The notes beneath the pieces were generated by a model. It saw only the letters and a list, made by a program, of their open reading frames with translations, searched no databases and had not been told where the DNA came from. From assembly GCF_018614415.1 (NCBI RefSeq), contig NZ_JAGGOO010000066.1:1-40981 (forward strand): DNA of 40,981 bases. The letters run 5' to 3'. The stretch is from Streptomyces sp. ISL-12. Its GTDB lineage: Bacteria; Actinomycetota; Actinomycetes; Streptomycetales; Streptomycetaceae. Of the stretch, positions 1 to 7,520 are shown piece by piece (position 1 is the first letter of the stretch; every line of letters starts with the position of its first letter). The position numbers and the translations under genes are program-made.

Positions 1-2
1 CG

Positions 3-407
3 GCGGAGCCCCGTCCCGTCCGGCTGACCGCCGCGGCCGCACTGGCCGGGCTGGAGGGCCTCGCGCTCGTCGCCGGCGGGGCCTGGATGCTCGTCGGCGG
101 TCTCACCGGGCACCCCGACGACCGCACCCAGGCGGTCACCGGTGGTGTCACCCTGACCGTCCTCGCCCTGCTGCCGCTGCTGGCCGCCCGCGGTCTGCTC
201 GCCCGGCGCGGCTGGAGCCGGGGCCCGGCGGTGATCACGCAGATCATGGCGCTGCCGGTGGCCTACAACCTGCTCCAGGCCGACAGCGTCGCCATCCCCG
301 CCGGGATCGTGCTGGCCGTGGTGGCCGTCGCGGCGCTCGTCCTGATCGTCAACCCCGAGACCACCCGGGCCCTCGGGATCAGGACACCCGGGGACTCACG
401 GAAGTAG
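3..407 (+). CDS. Small integral membrane protein, 5' end outside the window
   Basis: The reading frame is open from the first bases of the window, so the true start lies upstream and only the last 134 codons are seen. The product is almost entirely hydrophobic, with about four predicted membrane segments rich in Ala, Leu and Val, separated by short loops, and a charged C-terminus. No catalytic motif is visible. It is convergent with the sigma factor gene; the two stops are only about 30 bp apart. Third codon positions are nearly all G or C, as expected for a native Streptomyces gene. Function is unknown. Confidence 0.75.
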   Translation, partial: AEPRPVRLTAAAALAGLEGLALVAGGAWMLVGGLTGHPDDRTQAVTGGVTLTVLALLPLLAARGLLARRGWSRGPAVITQIMALPVAYNLLQADSVAIPAGIVLAVVAVAALVLIVNPETTRALGIRTPGDSRK

Positions 408-439
408 GGAAGCGGCGGAAGCGGCGGCGGGCCCGCGGC

Positions 440-1555
440 TCACTCCTCCACCAGCAGCTTCTCCCGCAGCTGGGCCAGGGTGCGGGCCAGCAGCCGGGAC
501 ACGTGCATCTGGGAGATGCCGACCTCCTGCGCGATCTGCGACTGGGTCATGTTGCCGAAGAACCGCAGCAGCAGGATGCGCTTCTCCCGGGGCGGCAGGT
601 CCTCCAGGAGCGGCTTGAGCGACTCCCGGTACTCCACGCCCTCCAGCGCCTCGTCCTCCGCGCCGAGGGTGTCGGCGACCGCCGGGGACTCGTCGTCGGT
701 GTCGGGGACGTCCAGCGAGAGCGTCGAGTAGGCGTTGGCGGACTCCAGGCCCTCCAGGACCTCCTCCTCGGAGATGGCCAGCTTCTCGGCCAGTTCGTGC
801 ACCGTGGGGGAGCGGCCGTGCAGCTGGGACAGCTCCGCCGTCGCCGTGGTCAGCGACAGCCGCAGCTCCTGGAGCCGGCGCGGCACCCGCACCGCCCAGC
901 CCTTGTCCCGGAAGTGCCGCTTGATCTCGCCGACCACCGTCGGGGTCGCGTACGTGGAGAACTCCACGCCGCGCTCCGGGTCGAAGCGGTCGACCGACTT
1001 GATCAGGCCGATGGTGGCGACCTGGGTGAGGTCGTCGAGGGGCTCGCCGCGGTTGCGGAAGCGGCGGGCGAGGTGCTCGACGAGCGGCAGGTGCATGCGC
1101 ACCAGCCGGTTGCGCAGCTCCGCGTACTCGGGGCTGCCGTCGTCCATGCGCCGCAGCTCGGCGAAGAGGGCACGGGCCCCGCTGCGGTCCTGCGGGTCGT
1201 GCCGGCCGTGCTGTTCCGGCACGCTCCGCGCGCCGGGCACCTCGTCCTCGGATTGTCGCTCGTGCTCGCTCATCGTCCCGCCCGTAGCCCTTTCCGGAGC
1301 CCTCGCCTCCGATCGGCCGGGCAGGACGGGATCGCCCCCGCTCCGCCCGTCCGAAGGCACGCTCTGCGCGGCGCCGTCCCGCTCCCCGTCCCGCTGCCCG
1401 CCGCCCGGGACGCCGGACTGGACACCGGCCTCCTCGGGGTGCGGACGGGCCTGCTCGGGGATGCCGTCGATACCGCCCGCCCTGCCCCGGGCCCCGCTCG
1501 CAGGACGTGCGCCCTCGGCCGGCAGCCCCCGTGTGCCGCGCTCTTCGTCCCGCAC
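440..1555 (-). CDS. sigH: RNA polymerase sigma factor of the SigB/SigF/SigG group, SigH-like
   Basis: The conserved sigma part shows region 2 (RMHLPLVEHLARRFRNRGEP, then DDLTQVATIGLIKSVDRFDP and GVEFSTYATPTVVGEIKRHF), region 3 (RVPRRLQELRLSL) and a region 4 helix-turn-helix near the C-terminus (QSQIAQEVGISQMHVSRLLA). The chosen GTG at 1555 follows a strong GGAGGA box (1568-1563) with 7-nt spacing and adds a 94-residue Gly/Arg/Pro-rich extension. A second start is ATG at 1273, giving 277 aa with a weaker ribosome site. In S. coelicolor, sigH (osmotic stress and development) is made as several isoforms, which fits this layout. The gene starts 14 bp after the anti-sigma stop, so translation is probably coupled. 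The sigH name rests on motif and remembered gene order. Confidence 0.85.
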   Translation of the reverse strand: MRDEERGTRGLPAEGARPASGARGRAGGIDGIPEQARPHPEEAGVQSGVPGGGQRDGERDGAAQSVPSDGRSGGDPVLPGRSEARAPERATGGTMSEHERQSEDEVPGARSVPEQHGRHDPQDRSGARALFAELRRMDDGSPEYAELRNRLVRMHLPLVEHLARRFRNRGEPLDDLTQVATIGLIKSVDRFDPERGVEFSTYATPTVVGEIKRHFRDKGWAVRVPRRLQELRLSLTTATAELSQLHGRSPTVHELAEKLAISEEEVLEGLESANAYSTLSLDVPDTDDESPAVADTLGAEDEALEGVEYRESLKPLLEDLPPREKRILLLRFFGNMTQSQIAQEVGISQMHVSRLLARTLAQLREKLLVEE

Positions 1556-1569
1556 CGGCCCGTCCTCCC

Positions 1570-1983
1570 TCACGCCGGCCCGGGTCCCGCGCCGCGCTGT
1601 TTGTAGAGGCTGATCGACACGGTGGCGTCCTCGTCCACGGCGGAGGACACCTTGCCCGCCAGCGCGGACAGGACGGTCCAGGCGAAGGTGTCCCGTGAGG
1701 GCGCGTGGCCGTCGGTGGTCGGCGCCGACACGGTGACCTCCAGCGAGTCGTCGACGAGGCGGAAGACACAGCTGAGCACGGAGCCGGGCACGGCCTGCTG
1801 GAGCAGGATCGCGCAGGCCTCGTCCACCGCGATGCGCAGGTCCTCGATCTCGTCGAGGGTGAAGTCCAAACGGGCCGCGAGGCCGGCCGTCGCCGTACGC
1901 AGCACCGACAGGTAGGCCCCCGCGGCCGGCAGCCGGACTTCGACGAAGTCCTGGGTCGCGGGCTCGCCTGCGAACTGGGACAC
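1570..1983 (-). CDS. Anti-sigma factor, RsbW-type GHKL kinase fold (UshX/PrsH-like)
   Basis: The 137-aa product has the single-domain RsbW/SpoIIAB layout. The N-box AVDEACAILLQ near the middle supplies the Mg-ATP ligands, and the C-terminal glycine region is short. Proteins of this family bind and block SigB-type sigma factors and are released by anti-anti-sigma partners such as BldG. The GTG at 1983 is chosen because GGAGG sits 5 nt upstream; a TTG at 1995 would place that ribosome site inside the gene. The next gene downstream is the cognate sigma factor, whose ribosome site lies in the last codons here. In S. coelicolor the equivalent gene is known as ushX, prsH or rshA. Confidence 0.85.
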   Translation of the reverse strand: MSQFAGEPATQDFVEVRLPAAGAYLSVLRTATAGLAARLDFTLDEIEDLRIAVDEACAILLQQAVPGSVLSCVFRLVDDSLEVTVSAPTTDGHAPSRDTFAWTVLSALAGKVSSAVDEDATVSISLYKQRGAGPGPA

Positions 1984-2260
1984 CCTCACCTCCAAGGTGG
2001 TACAAGCGTTTCAGGGCCGAGGGTCACCCCTCGGGTAACGCGGTGACGCGATACGTGGTTCAGTGGTTCAGCGGTGACGTTATCGCGCTCCGTGCTTTCC
2101 TGTCCCCGAGACCCCAACCCCTTGCTGTCACTCATAGTAAACACGTGAACACGCACAGTGGCTAGGGGTTGGGCGGGACCAAATCGGAAGAGCGCACGCC
2201 GGGTTGACGTACCCACACGTCAGGCGGTCGAACCGTACCTTCCTGTCGCCCTCCGGGTCC

Positions 2261-2521
2261 CTACACGAGCACGTGGTCGACGAAGCACCAGCGCCAGTCC
2301 TCGCCCGGCTCGAAGGTGCGCATCACGGGATGCCCGGTCTGTTCATGATGCCCTGTCGCGTGGCGTTTCGGGGAGGAGTCGCAGCAGCCGACATGACCGC
2401 AGGTGAGGCAGAGCCGCAACTGCACCGGGTCCGTGCCGTCGGCCAGGCACTCCGGGCAGGTCTCGCTGAGCGGCTCCGGCTCCGGGTGCGGCAGCGCGTC
2501 GGCGTGCGTGCACTGTTTCAT
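2261..2521 (-). CDS. UBP-type zinc finger domain protein
   Basis: This 86-aa protein is essentially one ZnF-UBP domain: CPECLADGTDPVQLRLCLTCGHVGC is followed by HATGHHEQTGHPV and a terminal WRWCFVDHVLV. The Cys and His spacing (CxxC, CxxCGHxGC, HxxxHxxxxxHPV) matches the domain that binds free C-terminal Gly-Gly in eukaryotic deubiquitinases. Stand-alone versions are common in actinobacteria and their role is not settled. The start is ATG 2521, since the longer open frame upstream has no motif. It is divergent from the antiporter gene, with only 61 bp between starts, so the two promoters must be packed together or overlap. Confidence 0.85.
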   Translation of the reverse strand: MKQCTHADALPHPEPEPLSETCPECLADGTDPVQLRLCLTCGHVGCCDSSPKRHATGHHEQTGHPVMRTFEPGEDWRWCFVDHVLV

Positions 2522-2582
2522 GATTGCCAGGTTACGACGGGCGTGCGGAAGACCGCGCGGAGGAAAAGGGTGGGCAGGGACC

Positions 2583-4181
2583 ATGGACGTGATGCCGCTG
2601 CTGTTGCTGGTGGCGGGGAGCGCGGCGGTCGCCGCGGCGGGGCGGCGCACACCGGTGCCCGCGCCGTTGCTGCTGGTCGCGGCCGGACTGGCGGTCAGCT
2701 ACGTCCCCGGCGTGCCCGACTACACCCTCGACCCGCACGTCGTGCTGCCGCTGCTGCTGCCCCCGCTGCTGTACACGGCGGCCACCGACAGCTCCTACCT
2801 GGACCTGCGCGCCCAGCTGCGGCCCGTCGCCCTGCTCTCCGTGGGCTACGTGCTCTTCGCGACCTTCGTCGTCGGCTGGGCCGCGTACCTGATCGTGCCG
2901 GACCTGCCGCTGACCGCCGCTCTGGTGCTCGGCGCGGTGGTGGCACCGCCGGACGCCGTCGCGGCCACGGCCGTCGCCCGCCGGGTCGGACTGCCGTCCC
3001 GGATCACCACCATCCTCCAGGGCGAGTCCCTGGTGAACGACGCCACCGCCATCACCGCCTACAAGGTGGCGCTCGCGGCGGCGGTCGGCGAGGGCGCCAC
3101 CTGGGCCGGCGGGATCGGCGAGTTCCTGATCGCCGCGGTCGGCGGCGTCGGCGTCGGACTGATCCTCATGGTGCCGCTGCACTGGCTGCGCACCCGCCTG
3201 AAGGAACCGCTCCTCCAGAACACCCTCTCCCTGCTGATCCCGTTCGTCGCCTACGCGGCGGCGGAGCAGGTGCACGCCTCCGGAGTGCTGGCGGTGGTCG
3301 TCGTCGCGCTGCACCTCGGCCACCGCGCGTGGGAGGTCGGTTTCGCCACCCGCCTCCAGGAGGACGCGGTGTGGAAGATGGTCGCCTTCGTCCTGGAGTC
3401 CTCCGTCTTCGCCCTGATCGGCCTCCAGCTCCCCGTGGTCCTCAAGGGCCTCGGCGCGTACGAGGGCGTCCAGGCCGCCTGGTACGCGCTCGCCCTCTTC
3501 CTGGTGGTGGTCGCGGCGCGGTTCGTGTGGTCCTACCCGGCGACCTTCCTGCCCCGCGTCCTCTCGGCACGCGTGCGTGCGCGCGAGGAGAACCCGACCT
3601 GGAAACAGCCCTTCGTCATCGCCTGGGCCGGCATGCGGGGCGTGGTCTCCCTGGCGATCGCCTTCTCCATCCCGCTCACCGTGCACGGCGGCGAACCCTT
3701 CCCCGAACGCAACCTGATCCTCTTCCTCACCTTCACCACGGTCATCGGCACCCTGGTCGTCCAGGGCGTGACCCTGCCGCCGCTGATCCGCCTGCTGAAG
3801 TTCCCCGGCCACGACGTCCAGGCCGAGACCCTGGCCGAGGCCAACGCCCAGGCCCAGGCGTCCCGGGCCGCCGAGCAGCGCCTGGACGACCTGCTCACCG
3901 ACCCGCGCAACGCCCTGCCCGGGCCGCTCGCCGAGCGGCTGCGCACGGTCCTGGAGCGCCGTCGCAACGCCGTCTGGGAACGGCTCGGCCAGGTCAACAC
4001 CGTCACCGGGGAGAACGTCGACGACACCTACCGGCGGCTGTCCAGGGAGATGATCGGCGCCGAGCGCGAGGTCTTCGTCAAGCTCCGGGACGGCCGGTAC
4101 ATCGACGACGAGATGCTGCGCACGCTGCTGCGCAGGCTGGACCTGGAGGAGGCGGCGGCGTACCGGGAAACCGCGTCGTGA
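2583..4181 (+). CDS. Na+/H+ antiporter, CPA1 family
   Basis: The 532-aa protein has about 12 membrane segments in the first 400 residues, then a soluble charged C-terminal tail. CPA1 hallmarks are visible: VVAPPDAVAATAVARRVGLP (about 119-138), GESLVNDATAI (147-157) with the acidic residues expected in the ion site, and WAGMRGVVSLAIAF at about 345. It would exchange cytoplasmic Na+ (or K+) for protons at the plasma membrane. The ATG at 2583 is used because the frame upstream of it looks non-coding. It lies two genes away from a sigma factor linked in S. coelicolor to osmotic stress, but no shared promoter is evident. Confidence 0.9.
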   Translation: MDVMPLLLLVAGSAAVAAAGRRTPVPAPLLLVAAGLAVSYVPGVPDYTLDPHVVLPLLLPPLLYTAATDSSYLDLRAQLRPVALLSVGYVLFATFVVGWAAYLIVPDLPLTAALVLGAVVAPPDAVAATAVARRVGLPSRITTILQGESLVNDATAITAYKVALAAAVGEGATWAGGIGEFLIAAVGGVGVGLILMVPLHWLRTRLKEPLLQNTLSLLIPFVAYAAAEQVHASGVLAVVVVALHLGHRAWEVGFATRLQEDAVWKMVAFVLESSVFALIGLQLPVVLKGLGAYEGVQAAWYALALFLVVVAARFVWSYPATFLPRVLSARVRAREENPTWKQPFVIAWAGMRGVVSLAIAFSIPLTVHGGEPFPERNLILFLTFTTVIGTLVVQGVTLPPLIRLLKFPGHDVQAETLAEANAQAQASRAAEQRLDDLLTDPRNALPGPLAERLRTVLERRRNAVWERLGQVNTVTGENVDDTYRRLSREMIGAEREVFVKLRDGRYIDDEMLRTLLRRLDLEEAAAYRETAS

Positions 4182-4185
4182 GCGG

Positions 4186-5124
4186 TCACGGGTGCTCGGG
4201 GAACCGGTGCTCGGGGAACGCGGGCTCGGGGAACGGGCGGCCGGTGATCACCGCGGCCAGGGTCGTGCCGCGCGGGAAGGCGCCCTCCTCGGTGAGCGTG
4301 AGCAGCGCGTACAGCGTCTTGGCGACATACAGGCGCTCCACGGGCAGCCCGTGGCGGCGTTCGAAGTCGGCGGCGAAGGCGTCCAGTTCGTCGGGCACGC
4401 GCGCGTAGCCGCCGAAATGGAAGCGGTCGTCCAGGCTCCAGGTGCCGCGGGGACCGCCGAACGCCCGCTCCTGGAGCCGCCGTACGTCGCCGTCCAGGAA
4501 ACCGCCCTTCAGCACCGGGACGCCGAGCGCCCGCTGCCCGGCGCCGAGACCGGCGGCCAGCCCGGCCAGCGTGCCGCCGGTGCCGCAGGCCACGGCGACC
4601 ACGTCGGCGTAACCGTCCAGCTCTTGGCCGAGGGCCCGGCAGCCGCGTACCGCCGCGGCGTTGCTGCCGCCCTCCGGCACCACGTACGCCTCCGGCGCCC
4701 CGGCCGCCGCCATGAGGGCCGTCAGGATCTCCGGCTCGGTCTTGCGGCGGTACGCCGACCGGTCGGTGAAGTGCAGCCGCATGCCGTCGGCGGCGCACCG
4801 CGCGAGCGAGTCGTTGAGCGGGCGGCCGGCCAGCTCGTGGCCGCGCACCACGCCGACCGTGGACAGGCCGAGCAGCCGCCCGGCGGCGGCGGTGGCGCGC
4901 AGGTGGTTGGACCAGGCGCCGCCGAAGGTCAGCACCGTACGGCCGGCGGCGGCCGTGAGGTTCGGTGCCAGCTTGCGCCACTTGTTGCCGACCAGCGCCG
5001 GGTGGATCAGGTCGTCCCGCTTGAGCAGCAGCCGTACGCCCCGCCGCTCGAACCGCTCGTCGGTGAGCTCCCGCACCGGCGAGGGCAGCCGGGGGCCGAG
5101 GGCGGCGACGTCGTTGCTGGTCAC
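4186..5124 (-). CDS. PLP-dependent D-cysteine desulfhydrase / ACC deaminase-like enzyme
   Basis: The product is a fold-type II PLP enzyme of 312 aa. LLLKRDDLIHPALVGNKWRK near the N-terminus contains the lysine expected to hold PLP (GNKWRK). FGGAWSNHLRA binds the substrate carboxylate, and VACGTGGTLAGL is the phosphate-binding glycine loop. This family deaminates 1-aminocyclopropane-1-carboxylate or desulfhydrates D-cysteine to pyruvate, ammonia and sulfide; sequence alone does not separate the two. The start is a GTG. The C-terminus is odd: the last residues repeat a FPEP/FPEH unit encoded by three 15-bp tandem repeats (4192-4236). It ends 4 bp from the antiporter stop in convergent orientation. 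Confidence 0.85.
   Translation of the reverse strand: MTSNDVAALGPRLPSPVRELTDERFERRGVRLLLKRDDLIHPALVGNKWRKLAPNLTAAAGRTVLTFGGAWSNHLRATAAAGRLLGLSTVGVVRGHELAGRPLNDSLARCAADGMRLHFTDRSAYRRKTEPEILTALMAAAGAPEAYVVPEGGSNAAAVRGCRALGQELDGYADVVAVACGTGGTLAGLAAGLGAGQRALGVPVLKGGFLDGDVRRLQERAFGGPRGTWSLDDRFHFGGYARVPDELDAFAADFERRHGLPVERLYVAKTLYALLTLTEEGAFPRGTTLAAVITGRPFPEPAFPEHRFPEHP
4192..4236. repeat. Three 15-bp tandem repeats in the desulfhydrase 3' end
   Basis: Units of the form gtgctcggggaaccg, gtgctcggggaacgc and gggctcggggaacgg lie head to tail and encode the repeated FPEPA/FPEHR/FPEHP tail. The length is a multiple of three, so unit gain or loss keeps the frame. Confidence 0.9.
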
Positions 5125-5166
5125 CCCGCCATTGTCACCCTGGTGAGCCGGTTGCTCCGGACCGGG

Positions 5167-5757
5167 TCACTTCAGACGGTCCCGGATCCGCTCGCGCATC
5201 GACTTCATGGTGAACCCGCGCGGGTCCACCTTCCCCGGCTGCCACTCCAGGTGCCCGATGACGGACCGCTCGTTCCAGCCGTGGTGGCGGCAGACGGCCG
5301 CGGCGGCCTTCTCGATGGCCTCCAGCTGCTTCTCCGGCCACGGGTCCTCGCCGTCGCCGAGGTTCTCGCACTCGAACCCGTAGAAGCGGGCGTTGCCGTC
5401 GGTGTTCGCCTCGTTGTCCTTGGGCAGCCCCTTCTCCGCGATCACCGCGCGCAGTACGTCGTCGTCGCCGAGACCGGCGTGGTTGGCCCGGCCGTAGCCG
5501 ACCAGGTGGACCCTGCCGTCCTTGGTGATGACGCCGTGGCACAGCGGGCCGGGCAGCCCCTCGTAGCCCTTGCGGCAGATGTCCACGGTCCGCGCGCTGC
5601 CCTTGGTCACGGTGTGGTGGATCATCACGCCGTGGACCGGGCCCCAGGCGCCCTTGGAGTTGCGGTTGTGCGTGCGCCAGTCGCCGACCTCGACGACCGT
5701 GAGGCCCTCGGCCTTCAGCGCTCTCAGGAAACTGCTCGCGGACATCGGTGCGGCCAT
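5167..5757 (-). CDS. N-acetylmuramoyl-L-alanine amidase / PGRP domain protein
   Basis: The 196-aa product is a stand-alone Amidase_2/PGRP domain. HGVMIHHTVTKG carries the first zinc histidine, GFECENLGDG is the central strand, and VIGHLEWQPGKVDPRGF supplies the second histidine and the residue normally occupied by the third ligand. Such enzymes cut the bond between muramic acid and the peptide stem. No signal peptide or membrane segment is present, so the protein appears cytoplasmic or is released by another route, as in phage endolysins. The start is ATG 5757 (a GTG lies just before it), with AAGGAG upstream. It is divergent from the encapsulin gene. Confidence 0.85.
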   Translation of the reverse strand: MAAPMSASSFLRALKAEGLTVVEVGDWRTHNRNSKGAWGPVHGVMIHHTVTKGSARTVDICRKGYEGLPGPLCHGVITKDGRVHLVGYGRANHAGLGDDDVLRAVIAEKGLPKDNEANTDGNARFYGFECENLGDGEDPWPEKQLEAIEKAAAAVCRHHGWNERSVIGHLEWQPGKVDPRGFTMKSMRERIRDRLK

Positions 5758-6073
5758 CACCGGCTCCTTCGCTCCGCGCGACCGCCCGACGCGACCGCCT
5801 CGTACGGTGCTTGTACCAAAACGGAGCCGCGTCTACCGCCTGTTCGGTCTCTGTGCGAGTCGATTCGGACAACGTTGCGGCCCGCGACGGGAGTTGGGAG
5901 GGGACAGCGGGTCCCGGGAAGGCGGGACCGAAAGCCCAAGTCTGCCCCGGCGGCCGGTGCTCCATTCCCGCTCTTTCGGGTAATAGCACTGACACATTGC
6001 GTGAGGAAGGCTGGTCCCCGCAGATCGATGCGCGGCGCGTGTGCGCCGGGCATGACCGGGAGGGCAATTCCTT
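5758..6073. promoter_or_regulatory. Divergent intergenic region upstream of amidase and encapsulin genes
   Basis: This 316-bp stretch has no convincing gene and must hold both divergent promoters. A tttcgggtaatagc sequence near 5977-5990 contains GGGTAA, similar to the -10 core (GGGTAT/C) of SigB-type promoters, but I could not find a convincing -35 element. A GAGGG ribosome site precedes the encapsulin ATG. Promoter assignment is tentative. Confidence 0.3.
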
Positions 6074-7480
6074 ATGTCGGTAGGCGAAGAGGTCCGCACC
6101 GAGCAGACCAGGCCGCAGCAGAGTCTCGGCACGGCGGCGGCGCGGAACCTGGCCACCACCACCAAGTCCGTTCCTCAGATGCAGGAGATCAGCTCGCGCT
6201 GGCTGCTGCGGATGCTGCCCTGGGTCGACATCCAGGGCGGTACGTACCGTGTGAACCGGCGCCTGACCTTCGCCGTGGGCGACGGCCGGGTGACGTTCGT
6301 GAAGACCGGCGACCGCGTCGAGGTGATCCCCGCGGAGCTGACCGAGCTGCCGGCCCTGCGGTCCTACGAGGACGACGAGGTGCTCTCGGAACTGTCCCGC
6401 CGCTGCGAGCAACGGGAGTTCGGACCGGGCGACGTCATCGCCTCGTTCGGCAGCCCGAACGAAGAGGTCTACCTGCTGGCGCACGGCAAGGTGGAGAAGG
6501 TCGGCACCGGCCCCTACGGCGACGACGCGGTCCTCGGAGTCCTCGCCGACGGCGCCTACTTCGGCGACCGGGCCCTGCTCGACGGGGACGCCATCTGGGA
6601 GTACACGGCCCGCGCGGTGACCGCCTGCACCGTACTGGTGCTGCCCCGCCAGGAGGTGGAGCAGATCGCCGAGCGCAGCGACTCCCTGCGCGAGCACATC
6701 CAGCAGCGCCGCGCCGAGCCCCAGCAGCCCACCAACAAGCACGGCGAGAAGGCGATCGACCTCTCCGCCGGCCACAGCGGCGAGCCCGACATCCCGCACA
6801 CGTTCGTCGACTACGAGGCCAAGCCCCGCGAGTACGAACTGAGCGTCGCCCAGACCGTCCTGCGCATCCACTCGCGCGTGGCGGACCTCTACAACCAGCC
6901 GATGAACCAGACCGAGCAGCAGCTCCGGCTGACGGTCGAGGCGCTCAAGGAGCGCCAGGAGCACGAGCTGATCAACAACCGCGAGTTCGGCCTCCTCCAC
7001 AACTGCGAGTACGACCAGCGCATCCAGCCGCACGAGGGCGTCCCCGGCCCCGACGACCTGGACGAGCTGCTCAGCCGCCGTCGCGGCACCAAGCTGCTCC
7101 TCGCCCACCCGCGCGCCATCGCCGCGATCGGACGCGAGCTGAACAAGCGGGGCCTGGTCCCCGAGACGATCGACATCGCCGGCAACCGCATCCCCACCTG
7201 GCGCGGTGTGCCGATCTACCCGTGCAACAAGATCCCGGTCACCGAGGCCCGTACGTCCTCGATCATCGCCCTGCGTACCGGAGAGGCGGACCAGGGTGTC
7301 ATCGGCCTGCGCGCCACCGGCATCCCGGACGAGATCGAGCCGAGCCTGTCGGTGCGCTTCATGGGCATCAACGAACAGGCCATCATCAAGTACCTGGTGA
7401 CGGCCTACTACTCGGCGGCGGTGCTGGTGCCGGACGCGCTCGGCGTGCTGGAGAACGTCGAGATCGGCCGCTGGCAGTGA
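6074..7480 (+). CDS. Family 2B encapsulin shell protein with cyclic-nucleotide-binding-like domain
   Basis: The 468-aa product combines an HK97-type encapsulin shell core with an inserted cNMP-binding-like domain, the Family 2B layout. The N-terminal arm (1-35) is followed by SSRWLLRMLPWVDIQGGTYR. The inserted domain spans about 90-210, with FGPGDVIASFG and YFGDRALLDGDAIWEYTARA matching the cNMP core. The shell core resumes at about 240 (FVDYEAKPREYELSVAQTVL), with GTKLLLAHPRAIAAIGRELN and an axial-domain-like end (MGINEQAIIKYLVTAYYSAA). It self-assembles into a protein nanocompartment. The next gene, a polyprenyl transferase, is the known cargo type for this family. Confidence 0.93.
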   Translation: MSVGEEVRTEQTRPQQSLGTAAARNLATTTKSVPQMQEISSRWLLRMLPWVDIQGGTYRVNRRLTFAVGDGRVTFVKTGDRVEVIPAELTELPALRSYEDDEVLSELSRRCEQREFGPGDVIASFGSPNEEVYLLAHGKVEKVGTGPYGDDAVLGVLADGAYFGDRALLDGDAIWEYTARAVTACTVLVLPRQEVEQIAERSDSLREHIQQRRAEPQQPTNKHGEKAIDLSAGHSGEPDIPHTFVDYEAKPREYELSVAQTVLRIHSRVADLYNQPMNQTEQQLRLTVEALKERQEHELINNREFGLLHNCEYDQRIQPHEGVPGPDDLDELLSRRRGTKLLLAHPRAIAAIGRELNKRGLVPETIDIAGNRIPTWRGVPIYPCNKIPVTEARTSSIIALRTGEADQGVIGLRATGIPDEIEPSLSVRFMGINEQAIIKYLVTAYYSAAVLVPDALGVLENVEIGRWQ

Positions 7481-7520
7481 TGCCCGGCGCACCGTGGTCC
7501 CGCCGATGTGGGGTGAGCGG

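Noticed and set aside
503..1606. Long plus-strand open frames opposite the sigma and anti-sigma genes
   Set aside because: They are mirror frames of GC-rich coding DNA, with no domain and biased composition; the minus-strand proteins have clear motifs.
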